From Nonomuraea rubra (lineage in GTDB: Bacteria > Actinomycetota > Actinomycetes > Streptosporangiales > Streptosporangiaceae): a stretch of 64,000 nt of DNA. The stretch is taken from NCBI RefSeq assembly GCF_014207985.1, contig NZ_JACHMI010000001.1:10151001-10215000 (forward strand), given 5' to 3'. How positions within the stretch are numbered: the stretch's first letter is position 1; every line of letters starts with the position of its first letter. Below the pieces are notes generated by a model. It was not told where the DNA came from, did no database searches, and saw only the letters and a program-made list of their open reading frames with translations. This document shows positions 50,442-58,813 of this stretch, piece after piece. The translations under genes and the position numbers were made by a program.

Positions 50442-51853
50442 CAGCGCTTGTACTTCTTGATCGAGGAGTCGTTCTTGATCTCGTCGGCCTTCTTCTGCAT
50501 GCGCTCGAGGTAGGCGTCAGGGGTCAGGCCGCCGGTCATGAGCTCGCCGGTGGCGGCCTTGGCCTCGTCGTTGAGGGGGCCGTACCAGCCGAAGGCGCGG
50601 TAGTAGACGGTGTTGGCGCCCGCCGCCGCGACCGCCGAGGAGGCGCTGGTCACGCCGGACGAGATCGTCAGGCCCTCGCTGGCGCCCTTGACCACGGTGA
50701 CCGTCTTGACCAGCTTGCTGAACTCGCCGGCCGCCTTCTTGGAGAGCATGGCCCGCAGGTACTCCATGCCCGCCTGCGGGTGGGCGCTCTTGGCGGAGAC
50801 CATGAACTCCTCTCCCGGCGCGGTGTGCAGCGTGGTGTACGGCAGCGCGTCGGAGCCCGTGATGTCCGGGATGGGGAACATCGCGTAGTCGAAGCCCTCG
50901 GGGGTGGTGGACTTCTGCTCGTTCTCCAGCCAGGACCCGCAGGGCAGCATGGCGACCTGGTACTTGTTCTGCGCGGTCTGCGTCTGCACGTGGTCGAGGC
51001 CGGCGGTGCCCTGGAGGAGGTACTTGGCGCCGATCTCGGCCATGTTCTCGGCCGCGGTCTTCACGGCCTCCTGCTTCCAGGCGCCGTCCTCGAGGTTGTC
51101 GATGTTGACGAGCACCTCCTTGCCGCCGATCTTCGCGGCCATGGTGAGCAGCGGCTCGTAGGCGTACTGCGGGTGCTTGCCGGCGTAGGTGAAGGGCGCC
51201 ATCTTGCCGGACTTCTTGATGGTCTCGCAGAGGGCGAGGAACGCGTCCCAGGTCTTGGGGATCTCCCAGCCGTTGTCCTTGAAGACCTTCTGCGAGTACC
51301 AGATGCCGTAGATGTAGTTGACGTAGCCCACGACGCTGAACTTGCCGTCGTAGGTGCCGATCTCGATGACGGACGGGTCGATGGTGTCGCGCACCTTGAC
51401 GTTGGGGTCGTCCCAGGAGGGCGCGTCAAGCAGGGGGCTCAGGTCGGCGAGCTGCCCGTCCTGAGCCAGGGCGCCGAAGTCCATCTTGTTGGCGCCGGAG
51501 TTGTCGATGACCTCGGGCGGGTTGCCGCCGGCGAAGCGCGGCTGGAGGACCTTCGTGATCTCCTTGGTCGAGTTGTGCTTGACCTCGATGCCGGCGTACT
51601 TGCTCTTGAACAGCGGCTGGTGGATGTCGGTGGCGTACTGCTGGCCGAAGCCGCCGTCGAAGATCCACACCTCCAGCGGCTTCTTGGCGTCCACGCCGAA
51701 CGGGTTGGCGGCGCTGGTCGCGACGGGGGCCGCCGAGCTCGACGCCGCGGGCGGGGCCGCCGGCGTGGCGCAGGCGGCCAGCGCGCCCGCGACGGGCACG
51801 AGTGCCGCGCCGCGGAGGAGTTCGCGCCTGCTGATATGGGGGGTGTGAGCCAT
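50441..51853 (-). CDS. Sugar-binding lipoprotein of ABC transporter (NgcE-like), locus 1
   Basis: 470 residues. The N terminus carries a Tat motif SRRELLRGAALVPVAGALAA then CATP, i.e. a lipobox Cys near 28. The mature protein (ANPFGVDAKKPLEVWIFDGG, AYEPLLTMAAKIGGKE, MLPCGSWLENEQKSTTPEGF) resembles NgcE, the N-acetylglucosamine/chitobiose-binding protein of streptomycetes. Its operon contains a SIS protein and RpiR regulator and is divergent from an amino-sugar-kinase-like gene, which agrees. Specificity is an inference. Confidence 0.87.
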   Translation of the reverse strand: MAHTPHISRRELLRGAALVPVAGALAACATPAAPPAASSSAAPVATSAANPFGVDAKKPLEVWIFDGGFGQQYATDIHQPLFKSKYAGIEVKHNSTKEITKVLQPRFAGGNPPEVIDNSGANKMDFGALAQDGQLADLSPLLDAPSWDDPNVKVRDTIDPSVIEIGTYDGKFSVVGYVNYIYGIWYSQKVFKDNGWEIPKTWDAFLALCETIKKSGKMAPFTYAGKHPQYAYEPLLTMAAKIGGKEVLVNIDNLEDGAWKQEAVKTAAENMAEIGAKYLLQGTAGLDHVQTQTAQNKYQVAMLPCGSWLENEQKSTTPEGFDYAMFPIPDITGSDALPYTTLHTAPGEEFMVSAKSAHPQAGMEYLRAMLSKKAAGEFSKLVKTVTVVKGASEGLTISSGVTSASSAVAAAGANTVYYRAFGWYGPLNDEAKAATGELMTGGLTPDAYLERMQKKADEIKNDSSIKKYKR

Positions 51854-51872
51854 GGTGACTACTCCTGACCTT

Positions 51873-52607
51873 TCATTTTCCGCGTCTGATGCGCCCTGCG
51901 TAGCGGCTCTCCAGGGCCTTGTTGTGTTCGTCGCCGCCGGTCACGTTGACCGACAGGTAGATGGGAGGCGTCTCGCCGAGCGCGACGAGCGCGTCCACCG
52001 CCTCGGTGACCACCAGTTGCGCCAGCAGCGCCGAGGTGATCGTGGAAACCGCACCGTAGCTGCCGCCGCCGGGCAGGTCGAGGATGGCGTCCCCGTACGG
52101 CGCGCCGTTGTCGAGCACGACGTCCGCCAGGTCGAGCAGCTTGCCGCCCGACGGGTGGCGGGAGGTCATGCGGGTGCTGTGCTGGACCGAGGTGATCGCG
52201 ATCAGCGGGTGGCCGCGGTCCTTGACGAGCCTGGCCAGCTCGACGACGGTGCCGTTCACGCCGGAGCTGGACACCAGCACGAACACGTCCTCGGGCTCGA
52301 CCGGCGCCAGGTCGTAGATCTGCCGGGCCACGGCGGGGTCCCGCTCCAGCTCAGGGGTGAGCACGCTGGGCGGCTGCCCGCCGTACAGCACGAGGTCCCT
52401 GGGGCTCAGACGGTTGCTCGGGACGAGGCCGCCCGCGCGCCCGGCGATCTCCATGGCGATGGCCTCGGAATGTCCGGAACCGAAAGCGTTTACCACGCCG
52501 CCTGCCCTGATGGACGTGACGAGCAGCGCGGCCGCCCGGCTCACCGGCTCCGCCTGGCTCTCCGCGACCTGGCGCGCCAGATCGAGGACCTTGGTTGCGT
52601 ACGTCAT
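51873..52607 (-). CDS. SIS-domain sugar isomerase-like protein, locus 1
   Basis: 244 residues. The SIS fold shows VVNAFGSGHSEAIAMEIAGR, FVLVSSSGVNGTVVELARLV, ITSVQHSTRMTSRHPSGGKL and PGGGSYGAVSTITSALLAQL. It belongs to the small UPF0309-type group linked to amino-sugar phosphates. It is about 60 percent alike, by eye, to the protein at 60314-61060, sharing many long identical blocks. It overlaps the RpiR stop by four bases and is followed by the binding protein, so all form one operon. Confidence 0.88.
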   Translation of the reverse strand: MTYATKVLDLARQVAESQAEPVSRAAALLVTSIRAGGVVNAFGSGHSEAIAMEIAGRAGGLVPSNRLSPRDLVLYGGQPPSVLTPELERDPAVARQIYDLAPVEPEDVFVLVSSSGVNGTVVELARLVKDRGHPLIAITSVQHSTRMTSRHPSGGKLLDLADVVLDNGAPYGDAILDLPGGGSYGAVSTITSALLAQLVVTEAVDALVALGETPPIYLSVNVTGGDEHNKALESRYAGRIRRGK

Positions 52608-53476
52608 GGGCTCCTCTCCACCCGATGGCTCTCCACGGCGCTGATCGTGCGTTCGAACGCCTCGTTCGTCCGCTCGTAGGTGCGTTGCGCCACCGCCACG
52701 TACACGGCGTCCAGCACGAACAGCTGCGAATGCACGGCGGCCAGCCCGCCGAGCCTGAACGTGGTCTCCCTGCTCGCCGTGGTCAGCACCAGGTCGGCCA
52801 GCTCGGCGAGCGGCGAGCGGGCGAAGGAGGTGACGGCGACGGTGAGCGCGCCGTGGCTGCCCGCCTCGGCCAGCGACTCCATGACCTCGCGCGTACGTCC
52901 CCGGTGGCTGATGCCGATGGCCACGTCGCCGTCCTTCAGCAGCGCCGCCTCCGACAGCGCCACGTGCGCGTCGCCCGCGCTCCAGCCGGGGATGCCGATG
53001 CGGCGCAGCCGGCCTTCCAGCATGGTCGCGACGTTCCCGCTGGTGGAGACCCCTACCAGCAGGACGCGGGGCGCGGCCACGATCGCGTCGGCCACCTGGG
53101 CGACGACGTCGGGGTCGAGGCCGGCGGCGGTGTCCTGGATGAGCCTGGTGTCGGCGGCGGCCATGACCTCGATGGCGGCGCCGAGCGGGTCGTCGGGGCC
53201 GATCTCGTGCCCGACGCCCGCGCCCCAGCCGGCCTGCGCCGCCCGTCCCGTCTCGGTGGCCAGGGCCACGCGCAGCTCGGCGTACCCGGAGAACCCGAAG
53301 GCGCGGCAGAACCTGGTCACGGTGGCGGGCGAGCTGCCCGCCCGCTCGGCCAGCGCGATGATGGTCGACCTGGCGGCCTCGGCGGGGTCTCCGAGTATCA
53401 CCTCGCCGACCCGGCGCAGGGCCTCCGGCAAGCCGGGTAGTTCTGTTTCGACGCGCGCGAGCGCTCCTGAAGTCAC
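52604..53476 (-). CDS. RpiR-family regulator, locus 1
   Basis: 290 residues from GTG 53476, with GGAAGG seven bases upstream; longer frames exist but are non-coding in character. N-terminal helix-turn-helix: LPEALRRVGEVILGDPAEAA, AERAGSSPATVTRFCRAFGF. C-terminal SIS domain: VLLVGVSTSGNVATMLEGRL and VAIGISHRGRTREVMESLAE. RpiR proteins sense sugar phosphates. It heads the operon and is divergent from a BadF-type kinase whose product may be its ligand. Confidence 0.92.
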   Translation of the reverse strand: MTSGALARVETELPGLPEALRRVGEVILGDPAEAARSTIIALAERAGSSPATVTRFCRAFGFSGYAELRVALATETGRAAQAGWGAGVGHEIGPDDPLGAAIEVMAAADTRLIQDTAAGLDPDVVAQVADAIVAAPRVLLVGVSTSGNVATMLEGRLRRIGIPGWSAGDAHVALSEAALLKDGDVAIGISHRGRTREVMESLAEAGSHGALTVAVTSFARSPLAELADLVLTTASRETTFRLGGLAAVHSQLFVLDAVYVAVAQRTYERTNEAFERTISAVESHRVERSP

Positions 53477-53508
53477 GAATATTCCTTCCGAATACCCGGT
53501 CTTCTGGC

Positions 53509-53519
53509 GAAAATTATTC
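53509..53519. promoter_or_regulatory. Candidate RpiR operator, locus 1
   Basis: GAAAATTATTC is the only AT-rich near-palindrome in the 79-base gap between RpiR and the kinase. Similar ATAATT-type motifs occur at the equivalent place in locus 2. Confidence 0.5.
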
Positions 53520-53555
53520 TTGCTTCTTGGTCGCGTCAACCCCCAGACTCGGACC

Positions 53556-54539
53556 GTGACGCAATCGCTAGTGGTCGGGGTCGACGCCGGCGCCACCTCC
53601 ACGCGGGTCGCCGTCCACGCGCTGGACGGCACCCGGGTCGGCTACGCGCGAGCCGGGGCGGCCAATCCGACCGCCCACGGGCTCCTCAAGGCCGCTGCCT
53701 CACTCGGGGACGCGGTGAAGGCGGCCCTCCCGCCCGGCAGCGGGCCGCGGGTGGCCGCGTCGATGGTCGGCATGGCGGGGGACGTCGCCGAGATGGTGCC
53801 CGAGCTGGCGCGGATCTGGGCCGAGCACGGGATCGTGCACGGGCCGCGGTACGAGGGCGACCTGACCATCGCCTACGCCGCCGGCTCCGCCGAGCCCGAC
53901 GGGTCGCTGCTGCTGTCCGGCACCGGCGCGGGCGCGGCCCGGATCGCGGGCTACGAGCTGGCGCAGGTCGCCGACGCCATGGGCTGGCTGCTGGGCGACA
54001 CGGGCTCCGGCTTCTGGATCGGCCGGCAGGCCGCCAAGGCCGTGGTCAACGCCATGGACCGGGGGCTGCCGGTCGCGGAGCTGCTCCCCGCCGAGCCCCC
54101 CGCCGGTGGCGAGGGCCTGCTCCTCACCCTCGTCGGGCGGCACTTCCTCGGCACCGAACGGCCCGCCACGCCGCGCGCCGCCGGCGCCCGCATCGTCCGC
54201 CTGGCCCAGGCCGACCACATGCGGCTGGCCGCCCTGTCCGCGCTGGTCAGCGAGGCCGCCCAGGCGGGCGACCCGCTGGCCGTGAAGATCGTGCAGGAGG
54301 CCGCCGACCACCTGGTGGCGACCCTGCGCCGGGTGCACGTGTCGGGGCCCGTGGTGCTCGCCGGCAGCGTGCTGACGAGCGACGGCCCCGTACGGGAGGC
54401 CGTGATGGAGCTGCTGTCGGGCGAGACGGTCACGACGGCCCGGGACGCGGCGGGCGCGGCGGCCTGGCTGTCGGCCCGCCCCCTGCTGCCGTCATCCGAG
54501 GCCACGGCCCTGCATCCGGCCTTCACCGCCTGCGCCTGA
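53556..54539 (+). CDS. BadF/BcrA-type ATPase, probable N-acetylglucosamine kinase, locus 1
   Basis: 327 residues from GTG 53556. ASKHA-fold motifs: VVGVDAGATSTRVAVHALDG for phosphate 1, LLLSGTGAGAARIAGYELAQ, then GWLLGDTGSGFWIGRQA typical of GlcNAc kinases, and VVLAGSVLTSDGPVREAV for adenosine. It would phosphorylate imported GlcNAc or a related sugar. CAGACT six bases before the GTG and TTGCTT 18 bases further up suggest a leaderless promoter overlapping the RpiR site. Confidence 0.87.
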   Translation: MTQSLVVGVDAGATSTRVAVHALDGTRVGYARAGAANPTAHGLLKAAASLGDAVKAALPPGSGPRVAASMVGMAGDVAEMVPELARIWAEHGIVHGPRYEGDLTIAYAAGSAEPDGSLLLSGTGAGAARIAGYELAQVADAMGWLLGDTGSGFWIGRQAAKAVVNAMDRGLPVAELLPAEPPAGGEGLLLTLVGRHFLGTERPATPRAAGARIVRLAQADHMRLAALSALVSEAAQAGDPLAVKIVQEAADHLVATLRRVHVSGPVVLAGSVLTSDGPVREAVMELLSGETVTTARDAAGAAAWLSARPLLPSSEATALHPAFTACA

Positions 54540-55169
54540 CCGCTCGTTGTACCAGCGCCACTCGGTCAGGCGCGGGCGGCCGGGAAGCGCGATGCGCCCC
54601 GTCGCCCACAGCAGCGACTCCCATGCGTCCCCGTCGTCGGTGACGTGCGGGAAGAGCCGCTTCAGCACCCGTGCGCAGGCGTCACCCGGCGGCGACCACT
54701 CCAGGCGCAGCCCTTGGGCGACGTCGTGGGTGTGCACGAGCGTCTCGACCAGGCCCATCGCGGCGAATCCCGCCGGTTCGGCGGGCCCGAAGACGTGGTG
54801 GGCGACGGCGTTCGGATCGGCGGTGCGCTCCACGGACGCCAGCAGGCCACCGCACGCCTCCACGATGGCCAGCAGGCCGTCCGGGCCCGCGGACCGGTCG
54901 GCGGCGAGCACCCTCACCGGCCCGTCCTCCCGGTCGCTGCCCGCCCGCCAGGGCAGGAGCGAGGACGCCGGAGGCTGGGCGAGCCCGAACCTCGCGGCAT
55001 AGGTGAACAGGCAGTCGGCCAGGTGCTCGTAGGTCTCCCAGCACGTCCATTCGAGCGTGCCGGCCCTGGCGTCCCACAACCGGGGATCCCCGCGCCTCAG
55101 GGTGTCGATGGCCAGGGCGAGCACCCGGCGCACGTCTTCTCCGCCTACCGTGTCGTCCGCGCTGCGCAT
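54492..55169 (-). CDS. DinB-fold (mycothiol-dependent maleylpyruvate-isomerase-like) protein
   Basis: 225 residues from ATG 55169. It resembles the actinobacterial DinB/MDMPI group: DARAGTLEWTCWETYEHLAD with a possible metal His, and GLVETLVHTHDVAQGLRLEW with the HxxxD-like second site. These four-helix proteins often use mycothiol and metal for isomerase or transferase chemistry; the substrate is unknown. TACGAT lies exactly six bases upstream, implying a leaderless transcript. Its end overlaps the kinase gene by 48 bases, tail to tail. Confidence 0.75.
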   Translation of the reverse strand: MRSADDTVGGEDVRRVLALAIDTLRRGDPRLWDARAGTLEWTCWETYEHLADCLFTYAARFGLAQPPASSLLPWRAGSDREDGPVRVLAADRSAGPDGLLAIVEACGGLLASVERTADPNAVAHHVFGPAEPAGFAAMGLVETLVHTHDVAQGLRLEWSPPGDACARVLKRLFPHVTDDGDAWESLLWATGRIALPGRPRLTEWRWYNERSGAGGEGRMQGRGLG

Positions 55170-55175
55170 GGAGGG

Positions 55176-55181
55176 ATCGTA
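55176..55181 (-). promoter_or_regulatory. -10 element of a leaderless promoter for the DinB-fold gene
   Basis: Minus-strand TACGAT, six bases, ATG 55169. The bases between (CCCTCC on the minus strand) exclude a ribosome site. Confidence 0.55.
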
Positions 55182-55281
55182 CAAGCGTCCTTCATGACTG
55201 GTCGTCTGGCCTTGTCTTCGTGCAGCGGTCGATTCGTCTGTTTAGATGTCTTCATTTGAGCGCTCTTGCCCCGCCTTGGCC

Positions 55282-55287
55282 TATGTT
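55282..55287 (+). promoter_or_regulatory. -10 element of a leaderless promoter for the tandem GntR gene
   Basis: TATGTT, six bases, GTG 55294. The match decides the start: the longer frame from ATG 55246 would place this element inside coding sequence. Confidence 0.55.
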
Positions 55288-55293
55288 TCTTAC

Positions 55294-55770
55294 GTGCTCG
55301 ACTACGAAGGGGACACCCACATCTACCTCCAGATCGCCGACATCCTCCGGGATCGGGTCGCCGGGCTCTCGGCGGGGCATCCGATACCGAGCGAGGCGGA
55401 GATCCAGGAGGAGTTCGGAGTGGCCAGGACCACCGCGCGGCGGGCGGTCCACGTGCTGCGCGAGGAGGGGCTGGTCTACACCGTTCAGGGGGAGGGCGCC
55501 TTCGTCGGGCCGTCGGCCGGCGGGCCGCGCCAGCGGCGCAAAGTGCCGCTCTACCAGCAGATCGCCACAGACCTCGCCGAACAGATCAAGGCAGGCAAGT
55601 ACCCTCCGCGACGGCCCATACCGGGCGAGACCGCACTGGTGAAGCAGTACGGCGTGGCACGGGAGACGGTACGCCGGGCCATGGCGCTGCTGCGGGAGCA
55701 GGGCTGGATCTACACCGTCGCCCAGCGCGGCAGCTACGTCTCCCTCAAGGAGTCATGGCCCCAGGCGTGA
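55294..55770 (+). CDS. Tandem-GntR protein: two winged helices, no ligand domain
   Basis: 158 residues. Two GntR DNA-binding domains lie end to end: THIYLQIADILRDRVAGLSA with EFGVARTTARRAVHVLREEG (residues about 8-70), and VPLYQQIATDLAEQIKAGKY with QYGVARETVRRAMALLREQG (about 88-150). No effector domain follows. A covalent pair could bind two half-sites or a direct repeat as a monomer. It converges with the second ABC operon, whose expression it may affect. Confidence 0.87.
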   Translation: MLDYEGDTHIYLQIADILRDRVAGLSAGHPIPSEAEIQEEFGVARTTARRAVHVLREEGLVYTVQGEGAFVGPSAGGPRQRRKVPLYQQIATDLAEQIKAGKYPPRRPIPGETALVKQYGVARETVRRAMALLREQGWIYTVAQRGSYVSLKESWPQA

Positions 55771-55804
55771 GACCGCTTACCTAGTTGTAGCGATACGTCC
55801 GGAT

Positions 55805-56623
55805 TCAGCCCTTGACCGCCCCCGCCGTCATCCCCGTCCCGACGTGGCGCTGCAGGAACAGGAAGAGCAGCAGCACCGGCAGGGCGAACAGGCTGGCGGC
55901 GGCCATGGTGGCGCCCCAGTCCGTGCCGAAGACGTCCCTGAACGACGACAGCCACACCGGCAGCGTGCGCTTGTCCTGGTCCTTGATGATGAGCACGTTG
56001 ACGAACGCGAACTCGTTCCAGGCCGTGATGAAGCCGAACAGGGAGGTGGCCATCAGGCCCGGCGCCAGGAGCGGGAAGACCACGCGCCGGAAGGCCACCA
56101 GGCGGCTGCAGCCGTCCACCTGGGCCGCCTCCTCCAGCTCCGGCGGGATCGCGGCGAGGAAGCCGCGCAGGGTGACGATGGTGAACGGCAGCGTGATCAT
56201 GAAGTAGACGCCGGTCAGCATGGCCAGGGAGTCCAGCAGGTCCGTGTCGCGGGCGATGATGAAGACCGGCACCAGCAGCGCCTCCCACGGGGCCATCTGC
56301 GCCGCGAAGACCGCCACCACGAACGCGCCCCGGCCCCGCCACCGCATGCGGGCCACGGCGAAGGCCGCCATCAGCGCCACCAGCAGGGCGATCAGCACCG
56401 CGCCTGCGGTGACGAGCAGGCTGTTGAGCCAGTAGGTCCAGAAGCCCGGGGCGTTCACGGCGGTCACGAAGTGGTCGAGGGTGGGGCTGGCGGGCCAGAA
56501 GGTCGGGGTGTCCGACTGGATGTCGCGGGTGGGTTTGAACGCGGTCAGGAACATCCAGTAGACCGGAAAGATCGTCACGATGAGGACGGCCACGGCCGAG
56601 GCGTTCAGCAGGAGTCGTCTCAT
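55805..56623 (-). CDS. Carbohydrate ABC transporter permease (MalG type), locus 2
   Basis: 272 residues, six transmembrane helices. EAA loop: LEEAAQVDGCSRLVAFRRVV. C terminus LFLFLQRHVGTGMTAGAVKG as in CUT1 permeases. The start overlaps the partner permease stop by four bases. Last gene of the locus 2 operon. Confidence 0.92.
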   Translation of the reverse strand: MRRLLLNASAVAVLIVTIFPVYWMFLTAFKPTRDIQSDTPTFWPASPTLDHFVTAVNAPGFWTYWLNSLLVTAGAVLIALLVALMAAFAVARMRWRGRGAFVVAVFAAQMAPWEALLVPVFIIARDTDLLDSLAMLTGVYFMITLPFTIVTLRGFLAAIPPELEEAAQVDGCSRLVAFRRVVFPLLAPGLMATSLFGFITAWNEFAFVNVLIIKDQDKRTLPVWLSSFRDVFGTDWGATMAAASLFALPVLLLFLFLQRHVGTGMTAGAVKG

Positions 56624-57498
56624 GAGCGCACCATCCGGCGCAGGTTGGCGACCAGGGCGATGGCGAGCAGGACGACCGTCAGCATGGCGACCGCCGAGCC
56701 GAGGTCGTAGCGGTGCAGGACGCGGGCGACCTTGAACGCGTACACCGGCAGGGTGGTCGTGGCGTCGCCGGGGCCGCCCTGGCTGAGCACCCAGATCTGG
56801 GGGAAGCACTTGGCCACCCAGATCACCTCCAGCGAGGTGATGAGCGCGAAGAGCTGTCTGAGCATGGGGAACGTGACCTTCCAGAACACCTGCCAGCCGG
56901 TGCCGCCGTCTATCCTGGCCGACTCGAAGAGCTCCACGGGGATGGTGGTCAGGCCCGCGTACAGGGTGAGCGCGGCGAACGGGACGGACTGCCACACGAC
57001 GAGGATCACGAGTACGGCGAACGTGGCCGTGCCGTCCGCGAACCAGGTGTAGCCGCGGAAGGAGTCGAAGCCGAGCGTGACCAGCAGCCAGTTCACCACT
57101 CCCAGCTCCGACTGGAACAGCCACTGGAAGATGGTGGTGGCCGCGATGATCGGCGTGGCCCAGGCCAGGGCGAGGGCGCTCATCAGCGCCAGCCGCAGGC
57201 CGCGGCGCAGGCGCGGGAGCATCAGCGCGATCCCCGTGGCCAGCCCCACGATGAGCACCACGTTGATCGCTGTCCAGGCCAGGGTGCGCGCCAGTACCTG
57301 CCAGAACTCCTCGCCCGACAGCAGTTCGACGTAGTTCTCCAGGCCGACGAACGCGGCCCCGCCTCTGATCAGCTCGCCCATGCGGAAGTGCTGGAACGAG
57401 ATCACCGTCGCCTTCAGCAGCGGATAGAGCAGGAGGAAGGCCCCGCCTGCCACCGTGGGTGCGATGAGCAGGTAGGGCCAGGGGGAACGGGTCCGCAT
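56620..57498 (-). CDS. Carbohydrate ABC transporter permease (MalF type), locus 2
   Basis: 292 residues, six transmembrane helices beginning PYLLIAPTVAGGAFLLLYPL. EAA-loop region: FESARIDGGTGWQVFWKVTF. It overlaps the binding-protein stop by one base and the next permease by four. As in locus 1 no ATPase is encoded, so a shared one is implied. Sequence similarity to the locus 1 MalF-type protein is only family level. Confidence 0.92.
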   Translation of the reverse strand: MRTRSPWPYLLIAPTVAGGAFLLLYPLLKATVISFQHFRMGELIRGGAAFVGLENYVELLSGEEFWQVLARTLAWTAINVVLIVGLATGIALMLPRLRRGLRLALMSALALAWATPIIAATTIFQWLFQSELGVVNWLLVTLGFDSFRGYTWFADGTATFAVLVILVVWQSVPFAALTLYAGLTTIPVELFESARIDGGTGWQVFWKVTFPMLRQLFALITSLEVIWVAKCFPQIWVLSQGGPGDATTTLPVYAFKVARVLHRYDLGSAVAMLTVVLLAIALVANLRRMVRS

Positions 57499-58754
57499 CA
57501 GGATCCGCTGTTCAGGGTGGCGGTGATCGACTCCGAGACCTTGCGCGCCTCCGCCGCCGGATCGCCCCCGGTGAGCACGGCCGTCATGTACTGCTTGATG
57601 ACGGACGTGGCCTCGACGGCGGCCCAGTTCGGGGTGTTCGGGGTGGCGCGGCCGTTGGCGGCGCCCTCGGCCATGGCCGCGGTGCCCTCGTCACCCGACA
57701 GCACCCCCGCCAGCGAGGTACGGTTCGGCACGAAGCTCATGGCCTTGGCCAGCTCGGTCTGGAACTGCTCGCCGGCCAGGGCCTTGACCAGCTCGTACGC
57801 CTCCTCCTGGCGCTGCGACGCGGCCGGGATGATGAGGTCGGAGCCGCCCGTGAACACCGTGCCCGGCTTGTCGGCCGTCTTGCCCGGGATGGGGAAGAAG
57901 CCCATCTTGTCCTTGAGCTTCGCGTCCACCTCCAGGACGCGGGCGGCGATGCCGGGGACGGCGATGATCTGGGCGGCCTTGCCCTGCGCGAACACCTCGT
58001 GCTGGGGCGGGTTCGCCTCGTCCGCGTCCTTGGGGCCCTTGCCGAGGGCCTGGAGCTGCTTGTAGAAGTCCATGCCCGCCAGGGCCTGGGGCGTGTCGAG
58101 GGCGCCCTTCCACTTGCCGCCCTCCTGGACCGCCAGGTCGCCGCCCTCGTCCCAGATGAAGCCGGCCAGGGCGTACCAGGTCTGGCCGGTCAGGTAGATG
58201 CCCTGATTACCGTCCTTGTTGAGCTTTTCCGTGATTTCCAGCCATTCGTCGCGAGTCGCGGGGGGTTTCGAGATGCCTGCCGCCTCAAACAGGTCCTTGT
58301 TGTAGACGACCACGCGGTTGGCGGCGTACCAGGGGATCCCGTACTGCTTGCCGTCGATGTTCCCCGGCTGGGCGAGGCCCGGCAGCCAGTCCGCGCCCTT
58401 CAGGTCACCCACCTTGGCGGTCAGGTCGGTCACGCCGCCGCTGGCCGAGTACTGGGCGACCTGGGTGTTGCCCACCTCGATCACGTCGGGCGCGTCGGTG
58501 CTGGCCAGGGCCGCGGTGACGCGCTCGCCGATGCCGTCCCACGCCTGGATCTGGATGTCGAGGTCGATGCCCTGGTGCGCCGTCTCGTACTCGGTCTCGA
58601 ACTTCTTCAGCAGCTCCTCGGTGACGCTGCCGTCCATGATCCAGACGGTCAGCTTGGTCGGCTCGGCGGGGCCGCTCGCCTTGGGCTCCTCGGCCGGGGT
58701 GCCGCACGCGCTCAGTGCCAGCACGGCCGCCAGGGCCAGGATGCGGTGTTTCAT
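57498..58754 (-). CDS. Sugar-binding lipoprotein of ABC transporter, locus 2
   Basis: 418 residues, ATG with AAGAGGAA upstream. Sec-type lipoprotein signal: MKHRILALAAVLALSACGTP, Cys near 17. The mature part (TKLTVWIMDGSVTEELLKKF, IPWYAANRVVVYNKDLFEAA, FTGGSDLIIPAASQRQEEAY) is a CUT1-type extracellular oligosaccharide-binding protein. It follows a secreted CBM3-GH16 enzyme, so glucan or related oligosaccharides are likely cargo. Unlike the locus 1 protein, it uses Sec rather than Tat. Confidence 0.92.
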   Translation of the reverse strand: MKHRILALAAVLALSACGTPAEEPKASGPAEPTKLTVWIMDGSVTEELLKKFETEYETAHQGIDLDIQIQAWDGIGERVTAALASTDAPDVIEVGNTQVAQYSASGGVTDLTAKVGDLKGADWLPGLAQPGNIDGKQYGIPWYAANRVVVYNKDLFEAAGISKPPATRDEWLEITEKLNKDGNQGIYLTGQTWYALAGFIWDEGGDLAVQEGGKWKGALDTPQALAGMDFYKQLQALGKGPKDADEANPPQHEVFAQGKAAQIIAVPGIAARVLEVDAKLKDKMGFFPIPGKTADKPGTVFTGGSDLIIPAASQRQEEAYELVKALAGEQFQTELAKAMSFVPNRTSLAGVLSGDEGTAAMAEGAANGRATPNTPNWAAVEATSVIKQYMTAVLTGGDPAAEARKVSESITATLNSGS

Positions 58755-58777
58755 GGCATTCCTCTTCACGGGGGGTG

Positions 58778-58807
58778 CCCGCGCCCGCCCGCGCGGGCGG
58801 GCGCGGG
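58778..58807. terminator. Perfect 30-bp palindrome between GH16 and binding-protein genes
   Basis: Fifteen bases (CCCGCGCCCGCCCGC) are followed at once by their exact complement. It lies just after the GH16 stop and before the binding-protein ribosome site, within one operon. It could be a partial terminator or an mRNA-stabilising stem setting different protein levels. Confidence 0.65.
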
Positions 58808-58813
58808 GGTCAG

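Noticed and set aside
52680..54539. Long frame suggesting an N-terminal extension of the BadF kinase
   Set aside because: The extension is antisense to RpiR; the kinase begins at GTG 53556 with a plausible promoter.
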